In this document: positions 57,701 through 64,000 of the stretch, piece after piece
Position numbering within the stretch: position 1 is the first letter of the stretch
How the letters are laid out: every line of letters begins with the position of its first letter
Origin: Verrucomicrobiaceae bacterium
GTDB lineage: Bacteria; Verrucomicrobiota; Verrucomicrobiia; Verrucomicrobiales; Verrucomicrobiaceae
DNA: 64,000 nt
Direction: 5' to 3'
Assembly: GCA_024232965.1 (NCBI GenBank)
Contig: JACKQF010000004.1
Coordinates: 124,001 to 188,000 of the forward strand
Made by a program: the position numbers and the translations under genes
The notes under the pieces: generated by a model
The model's input: the letters and a program-made list of their open reading frames with translations, nothing else
Told to the model about the DNA's origin: nothing
Database searches by the model: none

Positions 57701-58104
57701 TCATCGTAAAACCCGGGTTGCCCGCTGATCTCTGTTCGGAAGCAGATCTTCGATGTCGCGTCAGCACGCACAATTCCCCACGAATCACCTTTGGTCACGA
57801 TCGATTGAAATCGCTTCGTCCACGAATTCACGTTGACCCAGGCCTCAATCGTCAAAGCATTAGCCACATTGAAGGCTGACGGTGACAATTCAGGAATGGT
57901 CACTCCCTGGCCAGTCTGAGGCACATTGCCACCGCCTACACCACTGAAACGCAGAGCATTGAGGGGCACACTGGCCGTAGGCGGCGCTGCAGGGACTTGC
58001 GCTTCTGAGACCCGCAGACTCGCTGCGGAAAACAGCATCACAAGGCAGGTGCAAATAGGGAAGCGGGATCTCGATGCGTGAATTGAATAGAGGGCTGCGC
58101 GCAT
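54799..58104 (-). CDS. Secreted protein with three LamG domains and a golvesin-like domain
   Basis: This 1101-residue exported protein has a signal peptide with basic residues and a hydrophobic core (CTCLVMLFSAASL), cleaved after about SEAQ. The ATG at 58104 lies 37 bp after the upstream stop; a longer frame has no signal. LamG/concanavalin-like domains are at about residues 83-213 (LTIEAWVNVNSW, WQHIAAVFTG, VDSVRLWSVARS), 445-590 (MTAEAWIYPLG, DEVRFWQVARS) and 690-830 (LTIEAWIKPLE, DEVRIWNTART). A golvesin C-terminal-like domain sits at about 298-430 (VIVDNGD, YDVYLWWTAG, VVADAARFV). The last ~200 residues are a domain beginning AAGLWIGQVTLNKVNEV. LamG and golvesin modules usually bind glycans or other surface ligands and have no catalysis here. 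It ends 4 bp before the giant gene, in the same operon. Ligand recognition is the likely role. Confidence 0.88.
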   Translation of the reverse strand: MRAALYSIHASRSRFPICTCLVMLFSAASLRVSEAQVPAAPPTASVPLNALRFSGVGGGNVPQTGQGVTIPELSPSAFNVANALTIEAWVNVNSWTKRFQSIVTKGDSWGIVRADATSKICFRTEISGQPGFYDDLLSAADFPLNSWQHIAAVFTGTKKQLFINGVLSAESDFAGPLVGNTFPVVIGGHATLDRTLEGTVDSVRLWSVARSAVEISERNLEYLRGSEVGLLADWRFNEAAGADANDGTPAGYKGTLEVGKLVGGGSGTAPERVEGLALNPPSDGNLALFFNNPPAEVIVDNGDASGVSLTGTWATVADTAGFYGANYLHDGNTTKGAKSVRFTPALVRSGSYDVYLWWTAGVDRASNTPVDLVHAGGTTTVTIDQRTGGAGWVKLNAVPLLMNAGTTSSVVVSTTGTDGFVVADAARFVAVDNPQFATVTPAIMGGLDSPAAMTAEAWIYPLGLPASGSVALLSKGAAGWEVRYNATGKISFVTTGVQTTIPGGDPTELIGKTRVEPRVWTHVAVVWDGSTETKQIYVNGVLDSTAPAQGVLGSTTLPLAFAAEPSAGPVFTKAYFGVLDEVRFWQVARSAEEVQANHSLRLNGSEPGLAGVWNCNEANAAFVVDGSIGGLDAALAAGMSLFNRVDGVSLGDPLLASYTIALNGVDQAATIADDPAYAGFTSLTIEAWIKPLELPGADFMDIVMKGAAGYGLAIDKDLHLRYLIDINPAHALSSTGVVTLGEWNHVAVVVNGATKTTTFYINGQVAGTVNSAVITSSPGALVIGRHGGSALTNFFRGGIDEVRIWNTARTPTEISLLAFSELPSAGNLGLVGRWSFTEGSGSIVADSVAGRNATLLNTTNASWQTGPFFPDSPTLPPGLDLTTNPRAAGLWIGQVTLNKVNEVQRAVNGVAAQATPTGKPATIRILLHVDATGQVRLLKDVIVMQTQSTGIPPPPAKTVLVTDPSLIPNFQGVVSRGGKLVGLRYGTAAFDFNGLESVMVGGIGNGLACAGRIDLSKDAPTNPYRHKYHPDHQRGFDIIRVFSLQFDGITGNPLAAAPGYGVDRITGTYRESIAGLHKITLQTEGSFTLDRISTVAALNTP

Positions 58105-58141
58105 GGTAGTACAAGAGGATTTGAGCAGGGCGATCAGCCCC

Positions 58142-59128
58142 TTATGGCATGCTGGCAGCAACTGGGATGCGCAGCACCACACCGTCAGTGGTGGTAAATT
58201 TCAAAATCGCGGAGCCTGATATACCGGTCATCAGTTCACGTCGTAACTCCAAGTTGAGGTGATTGACACCTCCCCCCGGCACACTGCCAAGATTCGCCCC
58301 ACCCGCTAGCGATACTGCGGTTGAGGTGCCCGCCGCTAGATCCAGAACACCTCGATAGAGAGGCAAACCGGTATTTGACTCCACTGCCACTTGCACGGAA
58401 AACGGCGTGTCAATCCGATTGGCATACTCCAGGACCACTTGACTGGAATTCGCACCGAAATCCAACTCTCGTCCATGAAACCGCAAATCCAACGGACCCT
58501 GATAGGTCGTAGATCCTTCGCAGTAAACCCAGCAGGCCTCTCCGGGCCGGATGACTGTCGTCGCGGGATCCGTGATCTTTTGCCAACTCCCCTCCACCAA
58601 CCGATAAATCCGACTTCCGATGCGCCCTGAGGATCCGGCAAAGAACTTCGCGAACGTAATCGTCGCGCCGGCTTCAACCGGAAAACCAGTGAGGTTGAAA
58701 GAATCAGTCGTCCACTGAAGTCTCCTAAAATTAACCGCCCCAGCAACATTCAGAGCGCAGTCCTGCCGCGCATGGACCAGATAGGCGGAACCTCCGTGAA
58801 TCGCATGAAGGCTCGTCAAAAATGCCTCGGCACGATCCGCAGCATACCAAACGCCCCAACCGGGGGCATTCCAAGCCTGCTCCTCAGGATCAGCGATGAA
58901 CCGAACCGGGGTGCGTGGGGTGAAATAACGGGCGACGATATCGACCTTCGTTGAATCAAAAACGGTTCCAGGAGCAGAGTCTAAAGGATCTACATCAATT
59001 GATACCGCATTCCAGCCAGCCTTCAGTTCGACCCGCTGCGTTCTGGTTTCACCAGCTCGGGCTGGAATTGAGACCATGATGGCGAAAGTAACCAGACCAA
59101 TCCGCGAAAGTGATGAGGAGATTATCAC
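58142..59128 (-). CDS. Secreted protein of unknown function, first gene of the six-gene operon
   Basis: This 328-residue protein starts at a GTG (59128), the only start in the operon with a good Shine-Dalgarno (AAGGG, 7 nt upstream). The N-terminus (IGLVTFAIMVSIPARA) is a signal peptide. The mature part begins with VELKAGWNAVSIDVDP, a beta-rich opening that recurs in exported proteins of Verrucomicrobiota and related phyla. It has two related halves (AGWNAVSIDV at about 36 and FNLTGFPVEAG near 146), hinting at an internal duplication. It contains a single visible Cys pair (C112, C197). No enzyme motif was seen. It is followed 37 bp later by the LamG gene. It is expected to act at the cell surface with the rest of the operon; nothing more can be said from sequence. 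Confidence 0.8.
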   Translation of the reverse strand: MIISSSLSRIGLVTFAIMVSIPARAGETRTQRVELKAGWNAVSIDVDPLDSAPGTVFDSTKVDIVARYFTPRTPVRFIADPEEQAWNAPGWGVWYAADRAEAFLTSLHAIHGGSAYLVHARQDCALNVAGAVNFRRLQWTTDSFNLTGFPVEAGATITFAKFFAGSSGRIGSRIYRLVEGSWQKITDPATTVIRPGEACWVYCEGSTTYQGPLDLRFHGRELDFGANSSQVVLEYANRIDTPFSVQVAVESNTGLPLYRGVLDLAAGTSTAVSLAGGANLGSVPGGGVNHLNLELRRELMTGISGSAILKFTTTDGVVLRIPVAASMP

Positions 59129-59135
59129 GGTTTCA

Positions 59136-59140
59136 CCCTT
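59136..59140 (-). promoter_or_regulatory. Ribosome-binding site for the GTG-started first gene
   Basis: AAGGG on the minus strand is separated from the GTG at 59128 by 7 nt (TGAAACC). It is the only well-placed Shine-Dalgarno I found among the large genes here and supports the GTG as the true start. Confidence 0.65.
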
Positions 59141-59207
59141 ATTACCATAATGGACGGACGCAATACTATTCTCGCGCTAAATCCCCACACATAAGAAGAA
59201 CCGAACA

Positions 59208-59213
59208 AGTATA
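59208..59213 (-). promoter_or_regulatory. Candidate -10 box (TATACT)
   Basis: TATACT on the minus strand matches the sigma-70 -10 consensus at five of six positions and lies 2 bp downstream of the FNR-type palindrome. No good -35 hexamer is present 16-18 bp upstream. That region is the palindrome itself, so the promoter would either be repressed by a bound regulator or depend on an alternative start further down. Confidence 0.4.
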
Positions 59214-59215
59214 GG

Positions 59216-59231
59216 ATTGATGTATATCAAT
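59216..59231. promoter_or_regulatory. FNR/CRP-family binding site
   Basis: ATTGAT-GTAT-ATCAAT is a perfect 6-bp inverted repeat with a 4-bp spacer and matches the FNR consensus TTGAT-N4-ATCAA exactly at 59217-59230. It lies 88-103 bp before the operon's start codon in the only intergenic space available to it. CRP/FNR/Dnr-type proteins use such sites. With the TATACT box the site is near -22 (repression); class II activation (-41.5) would need a start near 59182, where the -10 (TTATGT) is poor. Confidence 0.6.
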
Positions 59232-59396
59232 GAAAAGTTAATACATTGACCTAGTTTCCCATTTAACAATGAGCAGGCATTTATTCTCGCTTCAATTTTA
59301 AAGCCGCAACGTCAACAGCCGAAGACACGTCGCAACTCACCGGGAAGACCATCGTCTCCCAGAGATTCGTCAAACCACAGAGCGATTCTTTGCCAA

Positions 59397-60767
59397 CTAC
59401 TCCGTTCGCTCCAACTGATTCGCCGGCACCTGGACGGTCGCTTGGTGGTCTTTTACCGCAGCCTCGATCTTGGCCACGATGTCGGGATGTGCCGCGGCGA
59501 TGTCCCAGGACTCGCCCGGATCAGCGCCTAGGTCGAAGAGGAGTGGCGGCGAGTGCGCGGCTGCAGGCTCTTTACCGTAGCCTGGCTGCGTTGTGAAGTG
59601 TAGTTTCCAGTGCCCCAGTCGCGCCGCGTACAACCGCTCACCCCGATAGTAGATGAACACACCGCGATCCAACTCGCCCTCACCAAAGAGCAAAGGGCGA
59701 ATGTCTTTGCCGTCTGATTCATGACCTACTGCAACCTCGCCACCCGCCAGGGAAGCCGCCGTGGGAAGCAGGTCCATCGTGCAGGCCATTTCGCGACAGA
59801 CACCCGGCTTGATTTTTCCAGGCCACCAAAAGATTCCCGGCACGCGCATACCACCTTCCCAAGTGCTCCCCTTTCCTTCACGCAGAGGCCCGGCACTGCC
59901 GCCATGATCCCGATGGATCAGCCACGGGCCGTTATCGCTGGAAAAGACGACCATCGTGTTTTTGTCGATCCCAAGATCTCGCAGAGTTTGCAGCACCTGG
60001 CCCACACTCCAGTCCAGTTCCTCCACTACGTCCCCATACAAACCGCGCGGACTCTTGCCGTGAAACTTCTCCGACGCAAAGAGTGGCACGTGGGGGAAGT
60101 TGTGCGCGAAGTAGAGAAAGAACGGCCCATCTTTCTTTTCGCGGATGAACTTTACCGCCTCCTCCGTGTACCGGCGCGCCAGTTGTGTCTGGTCAGGGCC
60201 GCGCTCCAGGATCTGCTCATTGCGCATCAGCGGCACTTGGAAGTATTCGGATTTTTCCGAACGGATGGCATCCTTCGGCGCATCCTTCACCCGGTCCATG
60301 TCATTGGAATAAGGGATGCCAAAATACTGGTCAAAGCCATGCGAAGTCGGCAAATATGCGGGCAGGTGGCCCAGGTGCCACTTGCCAACACACGCGGTCG
60401 AGTAACCGCTTTTCTTCAGTGTCTCCGGCAGAGTCGTCTCCTCTTTCTGTAATCCACCTGGAGAATACTGAAACAGCACCCGCTTCGTGTAGCTGCACAT
60501 ACCGCTGCGGATCGGGTAACGCCCCGTCATCAACGCGGCACGACTTGGAGTGCAAACTTCCGCCGCCGAGTAGAACTCCGTGAACCGCATCCCCTCCGCA
60601 GCCATTTGATCAAGATGCGGCGTGCGAATGCTGGGATTTCCGTAGCAGCCAAGGTCCGCGTAACCCAGATCATCCGCGTAGATGATGATGATGTTGGGCT
60701 TGTCCGCCGCATCAGCAAAGGTGGTGAGAAGAGACAGCCCAATGAGCAGAGATCGAAACGAAAACAT
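59397..60767 (-). CDS. Exported arylsulfatase-type sulfatase
   Basis: This 456-residue type I sulfatase hydrolyses sulfate esters, most likely on algal or host polysaccharides in the periplasm. The ATG at 60767 begins a signal peptide (FRSLLIGLSLLTTFADA); the longer frame upstream overlaps the divergent gene's promoter. The metal-binding Asp pair D32-D33 is in IIIYADDLGY. The sulfatase signature VCTPSRAALMTGR places the Cys to be converted to formylglycine at residue 72, with R76. KWHLGH (K129, H131) and FSSDNGP supply further active-site residues. Length and motif order match the family, and the gene looks intact. The substrate cannot be told from sequence. It lies upstream of, and on the same strand as, the six-gene operon but is separated by 268 bp with an independent regulatory site. 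It is divergent from the DUF2254 gene, with 103 bp between starts. Confidence 0.94.
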   Translation of the reverse strand: MFSFRSLLIGLSLLTTFADAADKPNIIIIYADDLGYADLGCYGNPSIRTPHLDQMAAEGMRFTEFYSAAEVCTPSRAALMTGRYPIRSGMCSYTKRVLFQYSPGGLQKEETTLPETLKKSGYSTACVGKWHLGHLPAYLPTSHGFDQYFGIPYSNDMDRVKDAPKDAIRSEKSEYFQVPLMRNEQILERGPDQTQLARRYTEEAVKFIREKKDGPFFLYFAHNFPHVPLFASEKFHGKSPRGLYGDVVEELDWSVGQVLQTLRDLGIDKNTMVVFSSDNGPWLIHRDHGGSAGPLREGKGSTWEGGMRVPGIFWWPGKIKPGVCREMACTMDLLPTAASLAGGEVAVGHESDGKDIRPLLFGEGELDRGVFIYYRGERLYAARLGHWKLHFTTQPGYGKEPAAAHSPPLLFDLGADPGESWDIAAAHPDIVAKIEAAVKDHQATVQVPANQLERTE

Positions 60768-60870
60768 GAGGCAATGGCAACGATGCGCCCGCTCCATTAA
60801 TTGCAACGGAGCCGTCGCGAAGGACAGATAAGCTTGAAATCGTGACCAATGCCGCCAAGCTCTCCGACAG

Positions 60871-62127
60871 ATGACCAAGCTGCGATTCTCACTGAACAAA
60901 CTCTCATCGCGACTTTGGATACGTCCGATGGTCTACAGCCTAGCCGCGATTGGATGGGTCGTGATCGCAGTGCTCGCCGACAATCTCATTGACCACCTCT
61001 GGGGTATTGATATCCCACGCGAAACGCTGGTGAATCTCTTCACCATCCTGGCGTCCACGATGCTGTCTGTGGCAACGTTCTCTGTTTCTGCCGTCGCCTC
61101 TGCTTTTGGGGCAGTGGGGACTTCCGCCAGCCCCAGGGCGACCCGCATCGTGATGAGCGACAGCGGCGTGCAATCAACCCTTGCCGCCTTTCTTGCGACA
61201 TTCATTTATGCCGTCGTTGCAATCACGTCCTTGAGCGCCTTGCAGTTTCATCCAGCGGGACGCTTCCTCCTCTTCACCGGCTTTGTCATCCTTGTCAGTT
61301 GGGTACTCGTCGCCTTTGTGACGTGGGTGGACAGAGTCTCTCGCCTCGGGAAAATGGCAACCACGCTCGATAGTGTCACCGCAGCAGCTCGCACGACGCT
61401 TTCCAATCAAGACATATCCGGAACGCTCGGAGGGCTATGCAGCGACGATACCCCGCCTCCCGAGAACGCCCAGGCGATCCGCTTTGACCGCTTTGGCTAC
61501 GTGCAACACGTCGATATGGCCAAACTTCAAACCCTCTGCGAAGAATGGGACGCGAAGATTTGGCTCAACATCCGCGCCGGCAGCAACGTTGCACGCCGCG
61601 AATCCATTGGCTGCATCTCCACCAACCAACCTCTGGAGCAGGAAAGCTTAACCAAAATCTTGCGCTGTATCGCCGTCGGGAGCGAGCGCAGCTACGATAC
61701 CGACCCTCGCTTCGTCATGATCATCCTCGCCGAGATCGCAGACCGCGCACTTTCCCCAGCCGTGAACGATCCAGGCACCGCGATTTCCATCCTGGCCCAT
61801 CAGGTGGAGCTCTTCCACCTCTGGGCAGAGACAGATATCGCAGCCAGCAAGGTGGAACCTCAATTCGACCGCATCTATGTGCCACCAATTCGGGCTGCGG
61901 ATCTCATCGAAGATGCATTTGGCCCCACGGCACGGGACGGCGCAGGAATGATCGAAGTCTGCATTCGCCTCCAAAAAGCCCTGCGTTCCATCATGCACAC
62001 CGACCACGAAAAATTGCGCGACGCAGCGGCAGAGTTCCGCCGTATCGCAAATGAAATGGCTCAACAGCAATTGCCAGTCGAGAACCAGAAAAGCAAAATC
62101 GACGAGTTAGCCAATCGACCGTTGTAA
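60871..62127 (+). CDS. DUF2254 family membrane protein
   Basis: This 418-residue protein matches the DUF2254 pattern. Four transmembrane helices lie in the first ~150 residues (about 20-40, 57-80, 103-125 and 130-152), with the conserved loop SVSAVASAFGAVGTSASPRATRIVMSD between the second and third. A soluble C-terminal half follows, containing the family motif ALSPAVNDPGTAI. The family is widespread but has no assigned reaction; channel or transporter-like roles have been guessed. The start codon ATG at 60871 gives the expected N-terminal length. It is divergent from the sulfatase and stands 125 bp before the putrescine genes, probably as its own unit. Confidence 0.9.
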   Translation: MTKLRFSLNKLSSRLWIRPMVYSLAAIGWVVIAVLADNLIDHLWGIDIPRETLVNLFTILASTMLSVATFSVSAVASAFGAVGTSASPRATRIVMSDSGVQSTLAAFLATFIYAVVAITSLSALQFHPAGRFLLFTGFVILVSWVLVAFVTWVDRVSRLGKMATTLDSVTAAARTTLSNQDISGTLGGLCSDDTPPPENAQAIRFDRFGYVQHVDMAKLQTLCEEWDAKIWLNIRAGSNVARRESIGCISTNQPLEQESLTKILRCIAVGSERSYDTDPRFVMIILAEIADRALSPAVNDPGTAISILAHQVELFHLWAETDIAASKVEPQFDRIYVPPIRAADLIEDAFGPTARDGAGMIEVCIRLQKALRSIMHTDHEKLRDAAAEFRRIANEMAQQQLPVENQKSKIDELANRPL

Positions 62128-62252
62128 AGGGGTTAGAAGCGCCCAAGCGACCCGACTTCTGCAGGCGAAACGTTTTGAGCCAGCCACATTTCTTCCACAA
62201 ACTGGAGAACTCAGCGCTTGCGCAGTCTCGAATGCGGTGAATCATCCGCCGC

Positions 62253-63119
62253 ATGGCGAAAGTGACCCTTGGACTCGTGCAGAGTCGTGGATTTGAGACC
62301 CAAAAAGAAGCCCTGGCGAAGCACGTGGATCTGATCCGCGATGCAGCCGCCAAGGGCGCGCAGATTGTTTGCCTCCAGGAACTCTTCCTGACACCCTACT
62401 TTTGCCGCACCCAGGACACCGATCTCTTTGATCTCGCCGAGACCATTCCTGGACCGACAACAGAGGCGCTGCAGCCCCTTGCCAAGGAACTCGGCATCGT
62501 CATCATCGCCTCCCTCTTTGAGAAGCGCGGCCCTGGACTCTACCACAATACAGCCGCAATCATCGATGCCGATGGCACACTGCTGGGCAAGTATCGCAAG
62601 ATGCACATCCCACAAGATCCCGGCTTTGAAGAGAAGTTTTACTTTACCCCCGGAGATCTCGGTTACCGAGTCTGGGATACCAAGTTTGGCAGGATCGGCG
62701 TCCTGATTTGCTGGGACCAATGGTATCCAGAGGCAGCGCGACTGACAGCACTCGCCGGAGCCCAAATCCTTTTTTACCCCACTGCCATCGGTTGGTTGGC
62801 CAGCGAAAAAGCGGAGCTAGGCAAGGCACAACACACTGCCTGGGAGACCGTCCAGCGCGGACACGCCGTCGCTAATGGATGCTTCGTCGCCGCCGTAAAC
62901 CGCACAGGGAACGAGGGAGAAACTGAGTTTTGGGGACAAACTTTTGTAGCCAATCCGTACGGAGAGATTATCGAAAAGGCCGCCGTATCGAAAGAGGAGG
63001 TCCTGATTGTCCCCTGCGACCTCAAAGAAGTTGAAGATTTTCGCCGAATTTGGCCCTTTTTTCGTGATCGTCGCATTGACACTTACGCAGCCCTGACCAA
63101 ACGCTACATCGATGAGTAA
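62253..63119 (+). CDS. aguB: N-carbamoylputrescine amidase
   Basis: AguB hydrolyses N-carbamoylputrescine to putrescine, CO2 and ammonia, the second step of the agmatine route to polyamines in the cytoplasm. The 288-residue nitrilase-family protein has the catalytic triad Glu43 (CLQELFLTPYF), Lys116 (YRKMHIP) and Cys153 (LICWDQWYPEA). Family-typical segments YHNTAAIIDADG and FYFTPGD are also present. Full length, no defects. The next gene, agmatine deiminase, starts inside its last codons (8-bp overlap), the usual aguB-aguA coupling. No strong Shine-Dalgarno is visible at the ATG (62253). Confidence 0.96.
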   Translation: MAKVTLGLVQSRGFETQKEALAKHVDLIRDAAAKGAQIVCLQELFLTPYFCRTQDTDLFDLAETIPGPTTEALQPLAKELGIVIIASLFEKRGPGLYHNTAAIIDADGTLLGKYRKMHIPQDPGFEEKFYFTPGDLGYRVWDTKFGRIGVLICWDQWYPEAARLTALAGAQILFYPTAIGWLASEKAELGKAQHTAWETVQRGHAVANGCFVAAVNRTGNEGETEFWGQTFVANPYGEIIEKAAVSKEEVLIVPCDLKEVEDFRRIWPFFRDRRIDTYAALTKRYIDE

Positions 63120-64000
63120 ACCCCTCCCCCAAAACTATCGCCTGCCCGCTGAATTCGAAACGCAGGAGGCGATCTGGCTTTCATGGCCATCCAACAAGGA
63201 AAGTTGCCCCAAGACTTTCCACCGACTCCAGGACAAGTTCGGCGAAATTGCCGCGCTCATCTCCCGTTACGAGCGCGTGCGTATCAATGCACCGATGCTC
63301 AGCCACATGAACATTCGGCTATCCATTGCGGACAACGAAGGCGATCTTAGCCAAGTGGATCTTTATGAGCACCCGACCAACGACGTGTGGTGCCGCGATC
63401 ACGGCCCAATCTTCATCAAGCATAACGAAACGGGCAAGGTAGCCATCACCGATTGGCAGTTCAACGCCTGGGGCGGTAAGTTCCCTCCCTTTGATCTCGA
63501 CAACGGGATCCCAGAAAAGGCTGCCGCAGTCCTGAAGATGGAACGCTTTACCTCCGACCTCATCCTTGAAGGGGGCGCCATCGAGACGAATGGAAAAGGC
63601 ATCCTTTTGACGACGGAGAACGTCCTCCTCAACAAGAACCGCAATCCTGATTGGTCCAAGGCCGACGTGGAGAAGGAATTGAAAACCATGCTCGGCGTCA
63701 ACGAGATCGTCTGGTTCAAGAAGGGAATCGAAGGCGACGACACCGACGGACATGTCGATGACATTGTACGCTTCATTCGCGATGACGCCCTCATCTGTAT
63801 GGTCGAACCGAAGGAGAACGACCCCAATTTCCGCACTCTCAAGGAAATCCGCGAGCGCCTGGACGATCTGCGTGCACCAGATGGCGGCAAAATGGAGATC
63901 ATCGAGATTGAGATGCCCTTGGGAATTGAGGTAAAGGACTGGCGCCTCAGCCGCCTGCCAGCCAGTTACGCCAACTTCCTCATCGTGAACAACGCTGTCT
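63112..64000 (+). CDS. aguA: Agmatine deiminase (3' end outside window)
   Basis: AguA converts agmatine to N-carbamoylputrescine and ammonia. About 296 residues are present; the C-terminal part with the nucleophilic cysteine is beyond the window. Family motifs seen: NYRLPAEFETQEAIWLSWP at the start, NDVWCRDHGPIFI (substrate guanidinium binding), LEGGAIETNGKGILLTTENVLL, and DDTDGHVDDIVRF with the catalytic His. The ATG at 63112 overlaps the aguB stop, so the two are translated from one message and together make putrescine from agmatine. Confidence 0.95.
   Translation, partial: MSKPLPQNYRLPAEFETQEAIWLSWPSNKESCPKTFHRLQDKFGEIAALISRYERVRINAPMLSHMNIRLSIADNEGDLSQVDLYEHPTNDVWCRDHGPIFIKHNETGKVAITDWQFNAWGGKFPPFDLDNGIPEKAAAVLKMERFTSDLILEGGAIETNGKGILLTTENVLLNKNRNPDWSKADVEKELKTMLGVNEIVWFKKGIEGDDTDGHVDDIVRFIRDDALICMVEPKENDPNFRTLKEIRERLDDLRAPDGGKMEIIEIEMPLGIEVKDWRLSRLPASYANFLIVNNAV

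Larger units (their letters stand above)
59129..59396 (-). promoter_or_regulatory. Promoter region of the six-gene operon
   Basis: This 268-bp gap lies between the sulfatase stop and the operon's GTG start. It contains a perfect FNR/CRP-type palindrome at 59216-59231, a TATACT -10 candidate (59213-59208) and the ribosome-binding site at 59140-59136. No clear terminator for the sulfatase gene is visible, so some read-through into the operon is possible. Confidence 0.55.

Noticed and set aside
1..64000. tRNA, rRNA, CRISPR arrays, insertion sequences, prophage
   Set aside because: No cloverleaf, rRNA signature, spaced short repeats, transposase or phage gene was recognised in reading both strands.

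Overview
The window looks like a chromosomal segment of a Verrucomicrobiota bacterium (Prosthecobacter/Verrucomicrobium-like; inferred from content, no marker gene is present). The pointers are very large autotransporter-associated beta-strand-repeat proteins ending in PEP-CTERM sorting tails, an ECF sigma factor of the Rhodopirellula/Verrucomicrobium type coupled to a FecR-type regulator, a sulfatase, and long exported proteins built from LamG, golvesin, Ig and cadherin-like modules. Almost all of the DNA is coding and most genes lie on the minus strand.

Region 1 (1-32912) holds three giant surface-protein genes in a row, all transcribed right to left: a left-truncated gene (1-7335), a 3949-residue gene (7821-19670) and a 3953-residue gene (20520-32381). 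The last two are paralogues. Their 3' ends, including the stop codon and a rho-independent terminator, are identical over 1390 bp, and further identical tracts alternate with diverged tracts upstream, which is a gene-conversion pattern. Their 5' leaders are also homologous. A small fecR-like fragment survives upstream of the left copy, suggesting that a fecR-giant gene unit was duplicated and then lost its regulator. All three giant genes share a bipartite upstream motif (TCTGAC-N14-GTTGG on the minus strand).

Region 2 (32913-36195) holds fecR, an ECF sigma gene overlapping it by 4 bp, queE (7-deazaguanine synthesis) and, divergently, a small NlpC/P60-like lipoprotein. The sigma/FecR pair sits directly upstream of the giant genes and is the natural candidate regulator of their shared motif.

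Region 3 (36245-59128) is a tightly packed six-gene minus-strand operon of about 22.9 kb encoding only exported proteins. In transcription order these are: a 328-residue secreted protein; a three-LamG plus golvesin-type protein; a 3794-residue protein with cadherin-like repeats, a propeller-like region, flagellin-insert-like repeats, an EF-hand and a C-terminal third that resembles the pore/shell and tail of Tc-toxin A subunits; a cadherin/CSPG/RTX-like protein; a parvulin-type peptidyl-prolyl isomerase lipoprotein; and an Ig-domain protein. A perfect FNR/CRP-type box lies in its promoter region. This operon is the best candidate in the window for an undescribed system: a large surface or secreted assembly with its own periplasmic folding factor.

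Region 4 (59397-64000) is ordinary: a sulfatase, a DUF2254 membrane protein, and the agmatine-to-putrescine genes aguB and aguA (the latter cut by the window edge). No tRNA, rRNA, CRISPR array, insertion sequence or replication origin was recognised.
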